The position numbers and the translations under genes were made by a program. Below, piece by piece: positions 39,877 through 49,029 of a DNA stretch of 64,000 nt. The stretch lies in contig NZ_CP103289.1 of assembly GCF_024757985.1 (NCBI RefSeq), forward strand, positions 806,001 to 870,000. Reading direction: 5' to 3'. Position 1 is the stretch's first letter; every line of letters begins with the position of its first letter. The notes beneath the pieces are model-generated. The model was not told the origin of the DNA, made no database searches, and was given only the letters and a program-made list of their open reading frames with translations. This DNA comes from Cellulomonas sp. NS3 (lineage in GTDB: Bacteria; Actinomycetota; Actinomycetes; Actinomycetales; Cellulomonadaceae).

Positions 39877-40548
39877 CTAGTACGGCGAACGGGAGTCGAA
39901 CCGGGGATCGCGAGGACCAATCACGGCGTAGGCGACGGGGTTGCCTCGCAGGTCGTCCGGCACGAGCGTCTCATCCGTGACCCAGGTGCCAGCTGTGGGG
40001 CTCCATGTCGTCGCGCCGAGCTGGAGCAACCTGACCCACCATCCGACGACTTCAGACCAGCGCTCCGCCACGTCCGGCGCATGGGCGGCCAGGGTCTCCC
40101 GCTCCACGTATGAGATGCGCGTCCGGTCTTTCGTCGCCTCGGCGAGGTCGGCAGCAAGATAGGAGTGCTCACTTCCGACGATGGGAAGCCAACTCGTTGG
40201 CCAGAAGGCCTCGGCGGGCAGCTCCGGCGGTTCAGCGGACAGCTCCGCTGTCTGCAGCCACCTCTGACGTTCAGCCAGGGTCCCTTCGAGCGACCGAAAC
40301 GCCCAGCCCGCGCCCACAGCGACGGGAAACCAGCCCGGGCCGTGGGGCGTCTGACGCGGGACGGTTCCGTCATGCCAGGCCCACCACGCCACCAAGTCGT
40401 CGGGCAACGTGCACCCAGGGAGCGCGTGTGCGATGGCAGCGGCGGGGTCCCGATGGGGCGGCGCCAGCATGTCCGCAACCGGTGCGCCCGCCTCCCGCAC
40501 GAGCTGCTCATACTCCGAGTACAAGGTGAGCGCGGCCCGAAAATTCAT
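39877..40548 (-). CDS. SUKH (SMI1/KNR4)-like protein, probable immunity protein
   Basis: A 223-residue cytoplasmic protein. LPDDLVAWWAWHDGTVPRQT and the downstream Trp-rich segments (WLQTAELSAEP, FWPTSWLPIVG, HSYLAADL) match the SMI1/KNR4 pattern of immunity proteins. ATG 40548 shares its A with the stop codon of the upstream secreted NucA/NucB-like gene (TGATG), so the two are translationally coupled. That is the standard order of toxin then immunity gene, and the likely role is to neutralise that nuclease in the producing cell. Confidence 0.78.
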   Translation of the reverse strand: MNFRAALTLYSEYEQLVREAGAPVADMLAPPHRDPAAAIAHALPGCTLPDDLVAWWAWHDGTVPRQTPHGPGWFPVAVGAGWAFRSLEGTLAERQRWLQTAELSAEPPELPAEAFWPTSWLPIVGSEHSYLAADLAEATKDRTRISYVERETLAAHAPDVAERWSEVVGWWVRLLQLGATTWSPTAGTWVTDETLVPDDLRGNPVAYAVIGPRDPRFDSRSPY

Positions 40549-42242
40549 CAGTAGCTCCTCGCGCACACACGTGACGTAGGTAGCGGATTCGCCGTTCGAT
40601 CGGAAGCGGTCGGCGCGACGAGCGGGATCACCACGAACTTCCCCCCATCCTTCGGCACGCGACAGTTCGAGAAGAAACCGCTTAGGAGCGATCCTTCATT
40701 CCTGTTGTCGTCATAGTTGATCACCTCAAGGGAAGCTTGAGGTTTACCGCGGGCCAGGGGTCCCCCTTCCAGCGCTGAACTAAACGGGTACTCGTCGCAT
40801 GCGCGAGGAGCGTAGGACTCGTTGCATGGTGGAACGTTCAGATACCACCGTTCAGTGCGCGGGGTTTGGCGGGTCAAGACCATCCAGCTCGGCTGCGCCG
40901 CGATCGCTCTGGCGTCGTGTCGAGCGGCTTCGAAAACGTTCGACCCAGGGAGGAATATTGGCAAAGATTCACATGCCACGGACGGCGCGTAGCCAGCCGC
41001 AGTTGCGGTGGTGTAGCACGTCCTAGCCACACTCTTGAGCACATCCTCGGGTATCGGTCGACTTGCGTTCGTTCGCTGCCGAAGTGACGTCTCGATGATC
41101 TGCATCCGGTGTTCGGGGGCGCCTGGCCACACAGCGGGACTGCTCGGATCGTCTACGGGGGCAGGGGCTGGTTGTAGTGGAGGCGATTGCGAAGGGGCGA
41201 GCGGGAGTGCGTAGGTGCCGGCCATGATGACGGCCATCGCAGCTGCACCATAGGTCACTGCAACATGTCTTAGCGCCGCGGCGGTTCCTGCCGCGCGGGC
41301 GGTCTGGTCGCACGAATGGAAGGCGTTGCTGGTAGAGCCCTCGCCGGGCGTTCGTAGCGTGTTGAGCGGCAGGCAGACCTGTTCCGGTGCGATGGCGCGT
41401 GAGGCTACGAGCGCGACTGCTGCGGCAAGGTCGACATCATTGATGATCTTGCCTTGCGGGCTCGATGCCGGCACGACCACTTTCGCAGTGGTGAAGGGAG
41501 TGATGTCCGGGTCGGTCGACCGGATCACCGCCCACAGTCGGGTGTAGCCATAGTATCCGCGGGCGTGCGAAACCTTGCCGGTCAGACCGCTGAAGCTGCC
41601 CAACGAGCGACTTCCCCATGTCGAGGAATAACCGAAGATTTCCGTGGTGCAGTTGCCCCAGCATGCGCGGTTCCACATCGTCAGGCTCAGGGATCCGGCG
41701 GTGAGGTAGTAGTAGGTAGCGTCGATATTTGTGACCTGGAGCCGAGGCGTCTCTTTGCCCACAGGCTGACGCACTTCCGTCCACGCCCCGTACAGCGCCG
41801 TTCCTTGTTGCGTCGCACTCGAAGCCGTGTAAATGACTGGTCGCGCATGCGTGTACGGGCGTCCGGGGTCGTTGGGGTATCCCGTGTCGGGGTCGGCCAC
41901 TGTCAGGCTGACGGGACTTAAGATGTAGTCCTGACGGCCAGTAACCGAAGGCCAGCCAACGCCAGGGAGCAGAGCCTCGTCTTCGCTGTCTGGTGCTTCG
42001 GATCCCTCGATGTAGAAAGTCTCGAAACGTGCCAGGCATTCAGCCATGCAGTGCGTCGTGGCGAACTCTGACGAAATAGACAGGGTCCAGCCACTCGAGC
42101 TCTTTGTATAGAGGATTCCCTCGGTTGGCGCAGGTCCAGGAAGTGGCCCGGCAGGTGCGAGAGCATGGACCCCGGTTGATGTGCTGACCACTGTCAGGGA
42201 CACCAGCATCACAGAAAATGCCATACGAAAGACTTTGTACAC
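40548..42242 (-). CDS. Secreted protein with C-terminal NucA/NucB-like nuclease domain, probable toxin
   Basis: A 564-residue protein with an N-terminal signal peptide (MAFSVMLVSLTVVSTSTGVH, cleavage near HALA). A long Thr/Ser/Tyr-rich middle part is of unknown fold. The C-terminal 140 residues contain ACDEYPFSSALEGG and INYDDNRNEGSLLSGFFSNC, which match the DEYPF-type core of the NucA/NucB deoxyribonuclease family. The GTG at 42242 has a G-rich RBS; ATG 42224 is the alternative. It overlaps the SUKH-like gene by 1 nt. A DNA-degrading secreted toxin is the likely role, inferred from domain plus neighbour. Its codon use is less GC-biased than that of its neighbours, suggesting transfer. Confidence 0.78.
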   Translation of the reverse strand: MYKVFRMAFSVMLVSLTVVSTSTGVHALAPAGPLPGPAPTEGILYTKSSSGWTLSISSEFATTHCMAECLARFETFYIEGSEAPDSEDEALLPGVGWPSVTGRQDYILSPVSLTVADPDTGYPNDPGRPYTHARPVIYTASSATQQGTALYGAWTEVRQPVGKETPRLQVTNIDATYYYLTAGSLSLTMWNRACWGNCTTEIFGYSSTWGSRSLGSFSGLTGKVSHARGYYGYTRLWAVIRSTDPDITPFTTAKVVVPASSPQGKIINDVDLAAAVALVASRAIAPEQVCLPLNTLRTPGEGSTSNAFHSCDQTARAAGTAAALRHVAVTYGAAAMAVIMAGTYALPLAPSQSPPLQPAPAPVDDPSSPAVWPGAPEHRMQIIETSLRQRTNASRPIPEDVLKSVARTCYTTATAAGYAPSVACESLPIFLPGSNVFEAARHDARAIAAQPSWMVLTRQTPRTERWYLNVPPCNESYAPRACDEYPFSSALEGGPLARGKPQASLEVINYDDNRNEGSLLSGFFSNCRVPKDGGKFVVIPLVAPTASDRTANPLPTSRVCARSY

Positions 42243-42360
42243 GCGTCCCCCCGCGGTCAGCAGCGCCCAAGGGGGACGTCGCAGGCGGCGAGCGTATCGG
42301 CGCCTTCATCCGCTGCGGCACCTCCGACCGGGTGACGCGGGCCGGTGAGGTCGACGGTTC

Positions 42361-42418
42361 TAGACCGATTTCTATTAAACTATAGCGTTCGCCGCTATAC
42401 CTCAGTAGCATCGGGTAC
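42361..42418 (+). promoter_or_regulatory. AT-rich promoter with inverted repeat
   Basis: Just upstream of the AAA ATPase gene is the only strongly AT-rich stretch of the area (TCTATTAAACTATAG). It contains the inverted repeat TATAGCG (42381-42387) and CGCTATA (42393-42399). The layout suits a promoter overlapped by a repressor site. Confidence 0.5.
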
Positions 42419-43597
42419 ATGCGCAGCGATCTGAATCCGTACGCCCCTGGGTCGGGTCTTCGGCCGCGGGTTCTCGAGGGTCGGGACGCCGAGCTGGTCG
42501 CGCTGGACACGGCGGTGGCGCGTGCACGTCAGCGTCTGCATAGCCGGGCGATCGTGCTGTCGGGTCTGCGGGGGGTGGGCAAGACGGTGCTGCTCAACGC
42601 GTTCCGGGACCGCGCGCAGCAGATGGACTGGATCACGGTGCCGTTCGAGGCGCGGGGGGCCGAGCGCGGGCGTGAGGCGGTGCGGGCGAAGCTGGCGCGC
42701 GAGCTGGTGGTCGCCACACGCCGGACGAAGGTGGTCCGCAAGAGTGCGAAGGTCGCGGACGCGATCAAGTCGGTCGGGTCGTTCTCGGCCTCGCTCGGGG
42801 TGTCCGGGGTCTCTCTGGGGATCGAGCGCAAGCAGGGGCGCGCGGACTCCGGGGTGCTGGAGATCGATCTGGAGGAGATGGTCAGCGACGTCGCGACCGC
42901 GCTGCGGGAGGAGGGGCTGGGCCTGGCGTTCTTCATCGACGAGATGCAGGACCTGGACGAGGAGCTGTTGGTGGCGCTCCTCGCGGCCCAGCACATGGCC
43001 GGGCAGAACGACCTGCCCTTCTTCGTCTTCGGTGCGGGACTGCCGAACCTGCCCTCGGTGCTCTCCGATGCCCGGTCGTATGCGGAACGGCTCTTCGACT
43101 ACCGGCAGATCGGTGCCCTGGACCGCGATGCCGCGGCTGCGGCGCTGGCCGAGCCGGCCCGGATGATGGGGGCCTCCTTCTCCGCCGAGGCGCTCGACCG
43201 GTTGGTCGAGGCAGCAGGGGGGTATCCGTACTTCCTGCAGGAGTTCGGGAAGGCGGTCTGGGACGTCGCTCCCGAGCACCCGTTCACGCTCGACGACGCG
43301 CAGGCCGCGATCGTGGTCGGCACCACCCAGCTCGACCAGGGGTTCTTTCCTGCGCGCTGGGACCGTGCCTCGCGAGCGGAGCGGGACTACCTGAGGGCGA
43401 TGGCCGCAGACGGTGACGCGGGGACCCGCTCAGCCACCGTCGCCGCCCGGCTGGGCCGGGAGCTGTCCAGCCTCAGCCCCACCCGCGCCGAGCTAATCCG
43501 CAAGGGTCTGATCTACGCGCCCGAGCACGGCCGGGTCGCGTACACGGTGCCGGGAATGGCCGACTTCATCCGCCGCCAGTACGCGTCCTCCGAGTAG
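42419..43597 (+). CDS. AAA-family ATPase (ORC1/STAND-like)
   Basis: A 392-residue ATPase. Walker A is LSGLRGVGKTVLLNAF (about residues 43-58) and Walker B is LGLAFFIDEMQDLDEELL. The arginine-finger/sensor region is GGYPYFLQEFGKAVWD, and a C-terminal winged-helix-like part ends GLIYAPEHGRVAYTVPGMAD. Close relatives occur on actinobacterial mobile elements as single-gene ATPases without a confirmed role; regulation or DNA handling is plausible. It heads the likely mobile-element remnant between 42 and 52 kb. Confidence 0.8.
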   Translation: MRSDLNPYAPGSGLRPRVLEGRDAELVALDTAVARARQRLHSRAIVLSGLRGVGKTVLLNAFRDRAQQMDWITVPFEARGAERGREAVRAKLARELVVATRRTKVVRKSAKVADAIKSVGSFSASLGVSGVSLGIERKQGRADSGVLEIDLEEMVSDVATALREEGLGLAFFIDEMQDLDEELLVALLAAQHMAGQNDLPFFVFGAGLPNLPSVLSDARSYAERLFDYRQIGALDRDAAAAALAEPARMMGASFSAEALDRLVEAAGGYPYFLQEFGKAVWDVAPEHPFTLDDAQAAIVVGTTQLDQGFFPARWDRASRAERDYLRAMAADGDAGTRSATVAARLGRELSSLSPTRAELIRKGLIYAPEHGRVAYTVPGMADFIRRQYASSE

Positions 43598-43751
43598 CGA
43601 TGCGGATTGCCAACGACGCGTCGGCGCCACCAGGCGCCGGCCCCACGAACTGCACGACGGGCCCGGTCGGGCCTTGACGTGAAGGTGCCCCGACGGTGTT
43701 TGCACCACCGCCGGGGCTGAGGAAGCACCCCAACTCAGATGGAGGTTCCCC

Positions 43752-43874
43752 GTGAAGATTCTCGCGTACCTGCTGGGTCGTCCCGACCCCGCACCCGACG
43801 CCGACGTCGACGACCGGGACGCGGTGGCGATCGCGCTTGGGCTGCTGGCCCCGTTCGGGTCGGCGGGCCGGTGA
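43752..43874 (+). CDS. Small ORF upstream of the membrane-HTH gene (40 aa)
   Basis: A 40-residue peptide MKILAYLLGRPDPAPDADVD continuing to a TGA at 43874. GGAGG lies 7 bp before the GTG start, and its stop overlaps the next gene by 4 bp (GTGA). The strong RBS and the coupling suggest it is translated, perhaps as a leader or small partner of the transfer-type membrane protein. No family is recognised. Confidence 0.5.
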   Translation: MKILAYLLGRPDPAPDADVDDRDAVAIALGLLAPFGSAGR

Positions 43875-45187
43875 GCACGGTGCAGGGGGCACCGGCGGCC
43901 GAGGCCGCGCGTCGGGCTCGGCAGCACGCGACGGTCGTCGCGTCGCTCGCCGCGGTGGTCCCGACGGTCCTCGCGGCGCAGGGCATGGCCGCCTTGGCGA
44001 TGGACGTGCTCGGGTTCTCGCTCATCGCCGCGGTCGCCCTGGCGGGGTTCCTGGAGCTCGCGCTGATCAGCTCGGCGCTGCTCGCGCGCGCCTCGGCGTT
44101 GGCGGGTCGCCCGGGCGGGGCGGACGCGGCGGCGGTGTGGGCGGTCTCGGCGGTGTCGGGTCTGCTGGCCGGCGCGCACGAGTTCGTCGGACCCGAGGTC
44201 GACGGTGTGCGGTCGTGGGAGTCCGACCCGAGCTCGCTGCTCGCGGCCGGGGTGCGGGTGGCCGCACCGCTCGTGGCGGCGTGGTTGTGGGAGCGGGTGC
44301 TGACCGCGGCGCGCCGCGAGCATGCCGAGCGCACGCTGGTGGAGGTGCGCCGGGACCGGCGCTTGCTCGCGGTCGCGCGCGCGGCGCTGGCGGTGCGCCG
44401 CCTGGAGGAGGCAGGTCGGGTGCGGGCGGGACGGGCGCGGTGGGCGCGCCGGCGTCTGGACCGCGCGCACCTGGCGGCGCTGCGGGTCGTCCCGCCGGGC
44501 GCTGATCTGCCGGCGGTGCTCGCCGCGGTGGGTGCGGTCGATCTGCTCCCCGCCGGCACCGTGGTGGGACACCTGCACGCCGGCGTTCCGGGACGGGAGG
44601 TGCGTCCCGCGGGGCGGGACACCGCGGCGGGACGGGACACGCTTCCCGTCCCGGCCGCCGGTCGCGTCCCACTCGTCGAGGACGCCGAGCGAGACGACGA
44701 GGGCAACCCGCCCGGCGGGACGGACGTCGACGACGTGCGCCCGTCGCAGCCGGGTGGGACGCCCGCCGAGGTCCCCGATGGCGCCAGCGTCGCGCCGGCG
44801 ATCGAACGGGACACCGCCGAGCGGGACACGGCGGAGGAGCGCGAGCTCGTCGAGACGTCAGGGGCGTCTGCGCGTCCCGCGCTGGCGCGGGACGGTGCTG
44901 GGACGATCGGGACAGTGGGACGTCCGCGCACCGTGGTTCGCGTCGCGGAGCTTGCGACCCGGGAGGCTGCGATCGCGGACCTGGCCGGACAGGGGTTGTC
45001 CCAGCGGGCGATCGCCGAGCGGGTCGGGGTGTCGAAGTCGACGGTGTCCCGCGTTCTGCAGGCCACGGGACACCCGCCCGTCCCAGAGCGTCCCGCCGCC
45101 GTCGCGGCGGGGGTGGGTGGCCGTGTCAACCCCATCTGGCCCCACGGTGACGGCTTGAACTGGCCCCACCGCTGCTCGGCGACGTGA
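43871..45187 (+). CDS. DUF2637/SpdB-like membrane protein with C-terminal HTH, 3' end replaced by IS21
   Basis: The first 190 residues hold about four membrane helices (HATVVASLAAVVPTVLAAQG, DVLGFSLIAAVALAGFLELA, AAAVWAVSAVSGLLAGAHEF, LLAAGVRVAAPLVAAWLW) followed by an Arg-rich helix, the layout of plasmid-transfer DUF2637/SpdB proteins. A long Asp/Pro-rich linker leads to a resolvase-type HTH (LSQRAIAERVGVSKSTVSRV). The IS21 element begins at about 45124, so the last 20 residues (NPIWPHGDGLNWPHRCSAT) are encoded by the IS end and the native C-terminus is lost. It supports the idea that this area derives from a conjugative element. Confidence 0.68.
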   Translation: MSTVQGAPAAEAARRARQHATVVASLAAVVPTVLAAQGMAALAMDVLGFSLIAAVALAGFLELALISSALLARASALAGRPGGADAAAVWAVSAVSGLLAGAHEFVGPEVDGVRSWESDPSSLLAAGVRVAAPLVAAWLWERVLTAARREHAERTLVEVRRDRRLLAVARAALAVRRLEEAGRVRAGRARWARRRLDRAHLAALRVVPPGADLPAVLAAVGAVDLLPAGTVVGHLHAGVPGREVRPAGRDTAAGRDTLPVPAAGRVPLVEDAERDDEGNPPGGTDVDDVRPSQPGGTPAEVPDGASVAPAIERDTAERDTAEERELVETSGASARPALARDGAGTIGTVGRPRTVVRVAELATREAAIADLAGQGLSQRAIAERVGVSKSTVSRVLQATGHPPVPERPAAVAAGVGGRVNPIWPHGDGLNWPHRCSAT

Positions 45188-45222
45188 CGGACTCCCTGGG
45201 GCTTGGCACTAGCGTGCGTCTG

Positions 45223-45699
45223 GTGAAAGCCGACATCGCTGACTGGTTAGCGAGAGAGCTTCGCGTCGCGAAGTCACTGGACGCGTCGGTGCCTTTGACG
45301 GGCCGACCAAACTGGGCGGCTGGCGTTCTAGCTGCGGCGGTCCAGGCTGCGGATCAGCCCGACTGCGCTCCTGACCTGATTGCGCTTGTGACGGACGTCG
45401 CGTCCGATGACCTCAGGTGGGAGGAAGGGCACCGCGTCTTCCAGAAGGTCCGCGATGAGACGTTGAGGCTGGCATCGCGTGAGAACCAGCGGACCTGCCT
45501 GCTGGTCCTGTCCATCGCCGAGTCGACGGCGAAGGTCGTCTACAACTCTTCGGGGCAGCCTGCGCCGTTTGATGCTGACTCTGGGACGGTGCTGGTTCGT
45601 CGGGCGGCTGAACTAGCAGTTCTCCTCGACGACGCACGAGCGACTGATCTTCTGTGGCGTGCCGTTCGCGGTCGGCCGCGGGCTAGGTCCGCGAGTTAG
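45223..45699 (+). CDS. Passenger gene inside the IS21 element
   Basis: A roughly 158-residue protein from GTG 45223 (MKADIADWLARELRVAKSLD); GTG 45184 is an in-frame alternative. It has WAAGVLAAAVQAADQPDCAP, LRWEEGHRVFQKVRDETLRL and RTCLLVLSIAESTAKVVYNS, and looks like a compact helical cytoplasmic protein. It lies between istB and the IS end, reads against istB, and overlaps it by 17 bp at the stop. TAGCGT at 45209-45214 may be its -10 box. The family is not recognised; codon use is less GC-rich than istA/B. Confidence 0.6.
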   Translation: MKADIADWLARELRVAKSLDASVPLTGRPNWAAGVLAAAVQAADQPDCAPDLIALVTDVASDDLRWEEGHRVFQKVRDETLRLASRENQRTCLLVLSIAESTAKVVYNSSGQPAPFDADSGTVLVRRAAELAVLLDDARATDLLWRAVRGRPRARSAS

Positions 45700-46513
45700 C
45701 AGCTTGTCCGGCTCGTTGAGCCCGGGTGTGGGCGAGCCGGTAGCTCGTCGTGCCGGTCTCGATGATGTTGCCGCCGAAGGTGAGTCGGTCGACGATGGCG
45801 GCGCAGAGGCGTGGGTCGGTGAAGGTCTTGGTCCAGCCGGAGAAGGACTCGTTGGAGGCGATGGCGACGGAGTTGGTCTCTTCGCGTTCGGTCAGGACCT
45901 GGAACAGCAGCTCGGCGCCGCGTCGGTCGAGCTCCATGTAGCCGAGCTCGTCCAGGCAGAGCAGGTCGACGCGGCCGTAGCGGGCGATGGTCTTGGACAG
46001 GACCCGCTCGTCGGCGGCCTCGACGAGCTCGTTGACGAGCTTGGCCGCCAGGACGTACTTGACCCGGTGCCCGGCCATCGCCGCAGCAGCGCCCAGGCCG
46101 ATGAGCAGGTGGGACTTACCGGTGCCGGAGTCCCCGATCAAGCACAGCGGCTCGCCCCTGGTGACCCAGGCGCAGGCGGCGAGCTGAGCGATGAGGGCGG
46201 GTTGGATGTGGGGGTTGGCGGTGTAGTCGAAGTCCTGCAGCCACTTCTCCCGGGGGAACCCCGCGGCGGTGATCCGTCGGGCGCAGCGGCGCCGGTCGCG
46301 GTCGTCGCACTCGGCCATGAGGAGCTCGGCGAGGAACCCGCGGTAGGTCAGCTGCTCGCGTTGTGCGGCGTCGGCGACCTCGGCGAACCGGGCGCGCATC
46401 GTGGGCAGGCGCAGCATCCGGCACGCCTGGTCGACCGCGGCGTCCGCGGCCTGATCGGTGACCCCGGCCCGACCGGCCCGGACCGCAGCGACGTTGCTCG
46501 TGGTGGTGGTCAT
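45683..46513 (-). CDS. istB: IS21 helper ATPase IstB
   Basis: A 276-residue AAA+ ATPase that assembles with IstA at the IS ends. Walker A is LIGDSGTGKSHLLIGLGAAA and Walker B is RVDLLCLDELGYMELDRRGA; sensor-1 is TNSVAIASNESFSGWTKTF. The C-terminal arginine region is AAIVDRLTFGGNIIETGTTS. Its ATG at 46513 shares one base with the istA stop codon, the normal IS21 coupling. It appears intact. Confidence 0.9.
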   Translation of the reverse strand: MTTTTSNVAAVRAGRAGVTDQAADAAVDQACRMLRLPTMRARFAEVADAAQREQLTYRGFLAELLMAECDDRDRRRCARRITAAGFPREKWLQDFDYTANPHIQPALIAQLAACAWVTRGEPLCLIGDSGTGKSHLLIGLGAAAAMAGHRVKYVLAAKLVNELVEAADERVLSKTIARYGRVDLLCLDELGYMELDRRGAELLFQVLTEREETNSVAIASNESFSGWTKTFTDPRLCAAIVDRLTFGGNIIETGTTSYRLAHTRAQRAGQAANSRT

Positions 46514-48179
46514 CAGGCTCCTCGGGATCCGGTCGCGGGCGGGTGGGTCAGCAGCTCGTCGTACTGGGTGACCGACGGCAACGGCCGTCCGTCGCCAGGC
46601 AGGTCTCCGGCGCGGGCGCGGGCGTCGATGAGGCGGCGTTCGGTCAGGCTCGCGACCCGGTCCCGGCGCGCTGGGACGACCGGCGCGACCACGTCGAGCG
46701 AGCCCGCGGGTGAGCCGAAGGTCGGGGTCGCGCCGCGCAGCTGAGCGGCCTTGCGGGCCTCGACCGCGACCACGTCCGGGCTCGCCGAACCGACCGCGAC
46801 CGCCGCGGCGAGGCCGGCGACGACGTCACCGTGGGAGAGGTGGCGGTGCAGGAGGAGGACCTCGACCATCGCCGGGGTGCCGCCGGTGTCCCCGTGCGCC
46901 CGGCGGGCCAGCGCCCAGAACGCGTCGTGCGCCGGGGTGAACGTCCCGGCGGCGCGGGCCTGGGCCAGGGCCGTCGCTCCGGGCAGCGCTCCGGGTTTGC
47001 GGGCGAGGACCTCCAGGTAGTGGTCCAGCAGCAGGGTCTGGGAGCCTTTGCGGACCGAGCGGGCGTGCCGGGCGACCTCGGTGCGCCCGTCGAACACCAC
47101 CAGCTCGGACGCCCGCAAGGAGACCTTGACCCGCCGATCAGTCGGGCCGGGACGGAGTAGTGCGCCATCCGCACCGTCACCCGGGCGTAGCGGTCGACCC
47201 GCGGGGTCAACGTCAGCCCGGGGTCGATGCCCTCGACCGGCAGGGGTCGCAGCAGCGGCTGCTCGAGGGCGAAGTCGTGCCCGACCGTCAACGTGCGGTT
47301 GTCGATGCGCCGGCGGTCCTCGGCGGCGTCGATCTGCTCGAGGCGGGCGTTGAGCTTGGCGAGGGTCGCGACGTCGGGCATGGGGACCAGGTGGTTGCGC
47401 CGGAACCGTCCGACCTCACCCTCGACCCCGCCCTTCTCGTGCGCGCCGTCGATCCCGGGCCGGCAGTAGAAGCTGTCGAAGCCGTAGTGCGAGCGGAAGG
47501 CCACCCACCGGTCGGACTCGGTGCGGTTGCGCCCGAACATCACCCGGGTCACCGCGCTCTTGAGGTTGTCGTAGCGGATCTTGTCCACCGGGGTCCCGCC
47601 CAGGACCCGGAACGCCTCGAGGTGTCCCTCGATGAACGCTTCCTGCCCCTGGCTCGCGAACACCCGGTGCACGGCCTTGCCGGAGTAGGACAGGCGCAGC
47701 GTGAACAGCGCGCACTTGGTCAGCTCCCCGTCCAGGCGCACCCACACGTCACCGAAGTCGACCTCCGCCTCCGCGCCCGGTGCGTGGGTCTGCGGGACGA
47801 ACGCGGCCTCGACGTCCAGGCCCGCTTCGGCCCGGATCTGCGGGCGGCGCTTGGCGACGTAGTCACGCACCGCCGAGTACGTCAGCTCATCCATTCCGTG
47901 CTCGTCGACCAGACGTGCCAGGACCCGTCGTGCGGTGTGCTGCTGCTTGCGCCACGCGGTCAAGTCCTCGATGAGCATCGCGTCGATCAGCGGCTTCGCC
48001 GGCTCGAGCTTCGGGGCGACCCGCACCGGGACCTTCCGCGGGGCCGGGACCGCCGAAGCCAACGCCGCCCGCACCGTCCGCCGGTGGACCCCGTGCCGCT
48101 CCGACAACGCCCGGATCGACAGGTCCTCGCGGCGGGCATCGCGGCGGATCGCTTCGTAGAGCTCCACCCGCGTCCCCAA
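46513..48179 (-). pseudogene. istA: IS21 transposase IstA, frameshifted
   Basis: The frame from ATG 48179 encodes the HTH (LSIRALSERHGVHRRTVRAA) and the catalytic core, including EAEVDFGDVWVRLDGELTKC, KIRYDNLKSAVTRV and HEKGGVEGEVGRFRRNHLVP. Near 47130, after VRMAHYSVPARLIGG, the frame is lost. The correct C-terminal domain (ASELVVFDGRTEVARHARSV onward) continues in another frame to 46513. The lesion lies after the DDE core, so activity may be reduced rather than absent; a sequencing error is also possible. Confidence 0.8.
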
Positions 48180-48362
48180 CCCGGCCCCCCACCAGAGTCG
48201 TTCTCACGACTATGGCGGCGCGAACCCACCTCGACCGACAGCGACGCCCCGGCGTGTCGACAGGTGGGGCCAAATCAAGCCGTCACACCCACCCCCCAGA
48301 GCCGTCGGGTGGTCAGGTGGGGCCAGATCAAGCCGTCACGATGGGGCCAGATCAACCTGACA

Positions 48363-48685
48363 CAGCCAGTCCGGAATGGCAGCTCGAGGCTGGCGGCGCA
48401 CCGCACGTCAGGGTCCTCGGCGCGCTGCCGCTGCCAGGCCAGCTCGTCCAGCGCGTCTCCGCTGGTTGGCTTCGTGTGCATCGGCGCGGGCGGAGGGATG
48501 CCGGCGCCGGAGTCGGCGAGCAGCATCAGCGTCAGGGCCGCAGGGCCGAGGACCGCGCTGACCGCGACGCACGACGGCACGCGGTCAACGATGCGCTGCG
48601 CGCACGCCTGCAGCAAGGCGCCGAGCTCGGGCGCGTTGACCTCAAGGCGCTCAAGGACCAGGCGGCTCGCAGGGATGAAGTGCAT
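48363..48685 (-). pseudogene. Gene truncated by the IS21 element, possibly GAF-like
   Basis: From ATG 48685 the frame reads MHFIPASRLVLERLEVNAPE, LGALLQACAQRIVDRVPSCV and AVSAVLGPAALTLMLLADSG, a helix-then-strands pattern like the start of a GAF domain. It then runs into the IS end at 48362 and gains an IS-encoded tail. The native C-terminus is absent, and no continuation is found on the other side of the IS, where a different gene is truncated. That suggests an IS-linked deletion. Confidence 0.5.
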
Positions 48686-49029
48686 GACGGGCCTCGCGGG
48701 AGTGCGCGAACCCGGCGCGGCCCGCGGGACATCCAGTCTGCAGGACCGTCGGCGGCCACGCTCCACTAACCCCGTCTCTGCCTCCTTGTCATGTCACTAC
48801 AAGTCGTCTGGCTCGGACGGAATCGGTCGTCGCCGGCCACCGGCCGGCGGTGTCGGAGTCCGAGGTCCTCTGCACGACCTCATGCTGATCACCGGGTGGT
48901 GTGCAGAGGAGGGCGGACCCTCCGCTGACTCGGACTCATGTGCACGACGTTCGATCTGCCTCGCACTTCTGTGCACCACCGGGCGCCTGGGCGGCGCGGT
49001 CATGCGTCGGTCAGCCTGGTAGGCGCCGG
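48686..49029. other. Intergenic region with nested inverted repeats beside a resolvase gene
   Basis: No gene is supported here. GAGTCCGAG (48856-48864) and CCTCTGCAC (48867-48875) recur inverted as GTGCAGAGG (48901-48909) and CTCGGACTC (48929-48937). GCGGA-CCC-TCCGC lies between (48913-48925). The cluster adjoins the resolvase gene at 49030 and may be its crossover site. Confidence 0.5.

Larger units (their letters stand above)
45124..48362 (-). mobile_element. IS21-family element with passenger gene
   Basis: About 3.24 kb. The ends are inverted: GTGTCAACCCCATCTGG at 45124 and, reverse-complemented, GTGTCAGGTTGATCTGG ending at 48362. Inside each end the motif TGGGGCCAGATCAAGCC is repeated (near 45155 on the left; near 48264, 48314 and 48340 on the right), as usual for the multiple terminal repeats of IS21. 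It carries istA (frameshifted), istB, and an extra gene at 45223-45699. Both flanking genes are cut by it. I could not define a target duplication. Confidence 0.85.
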
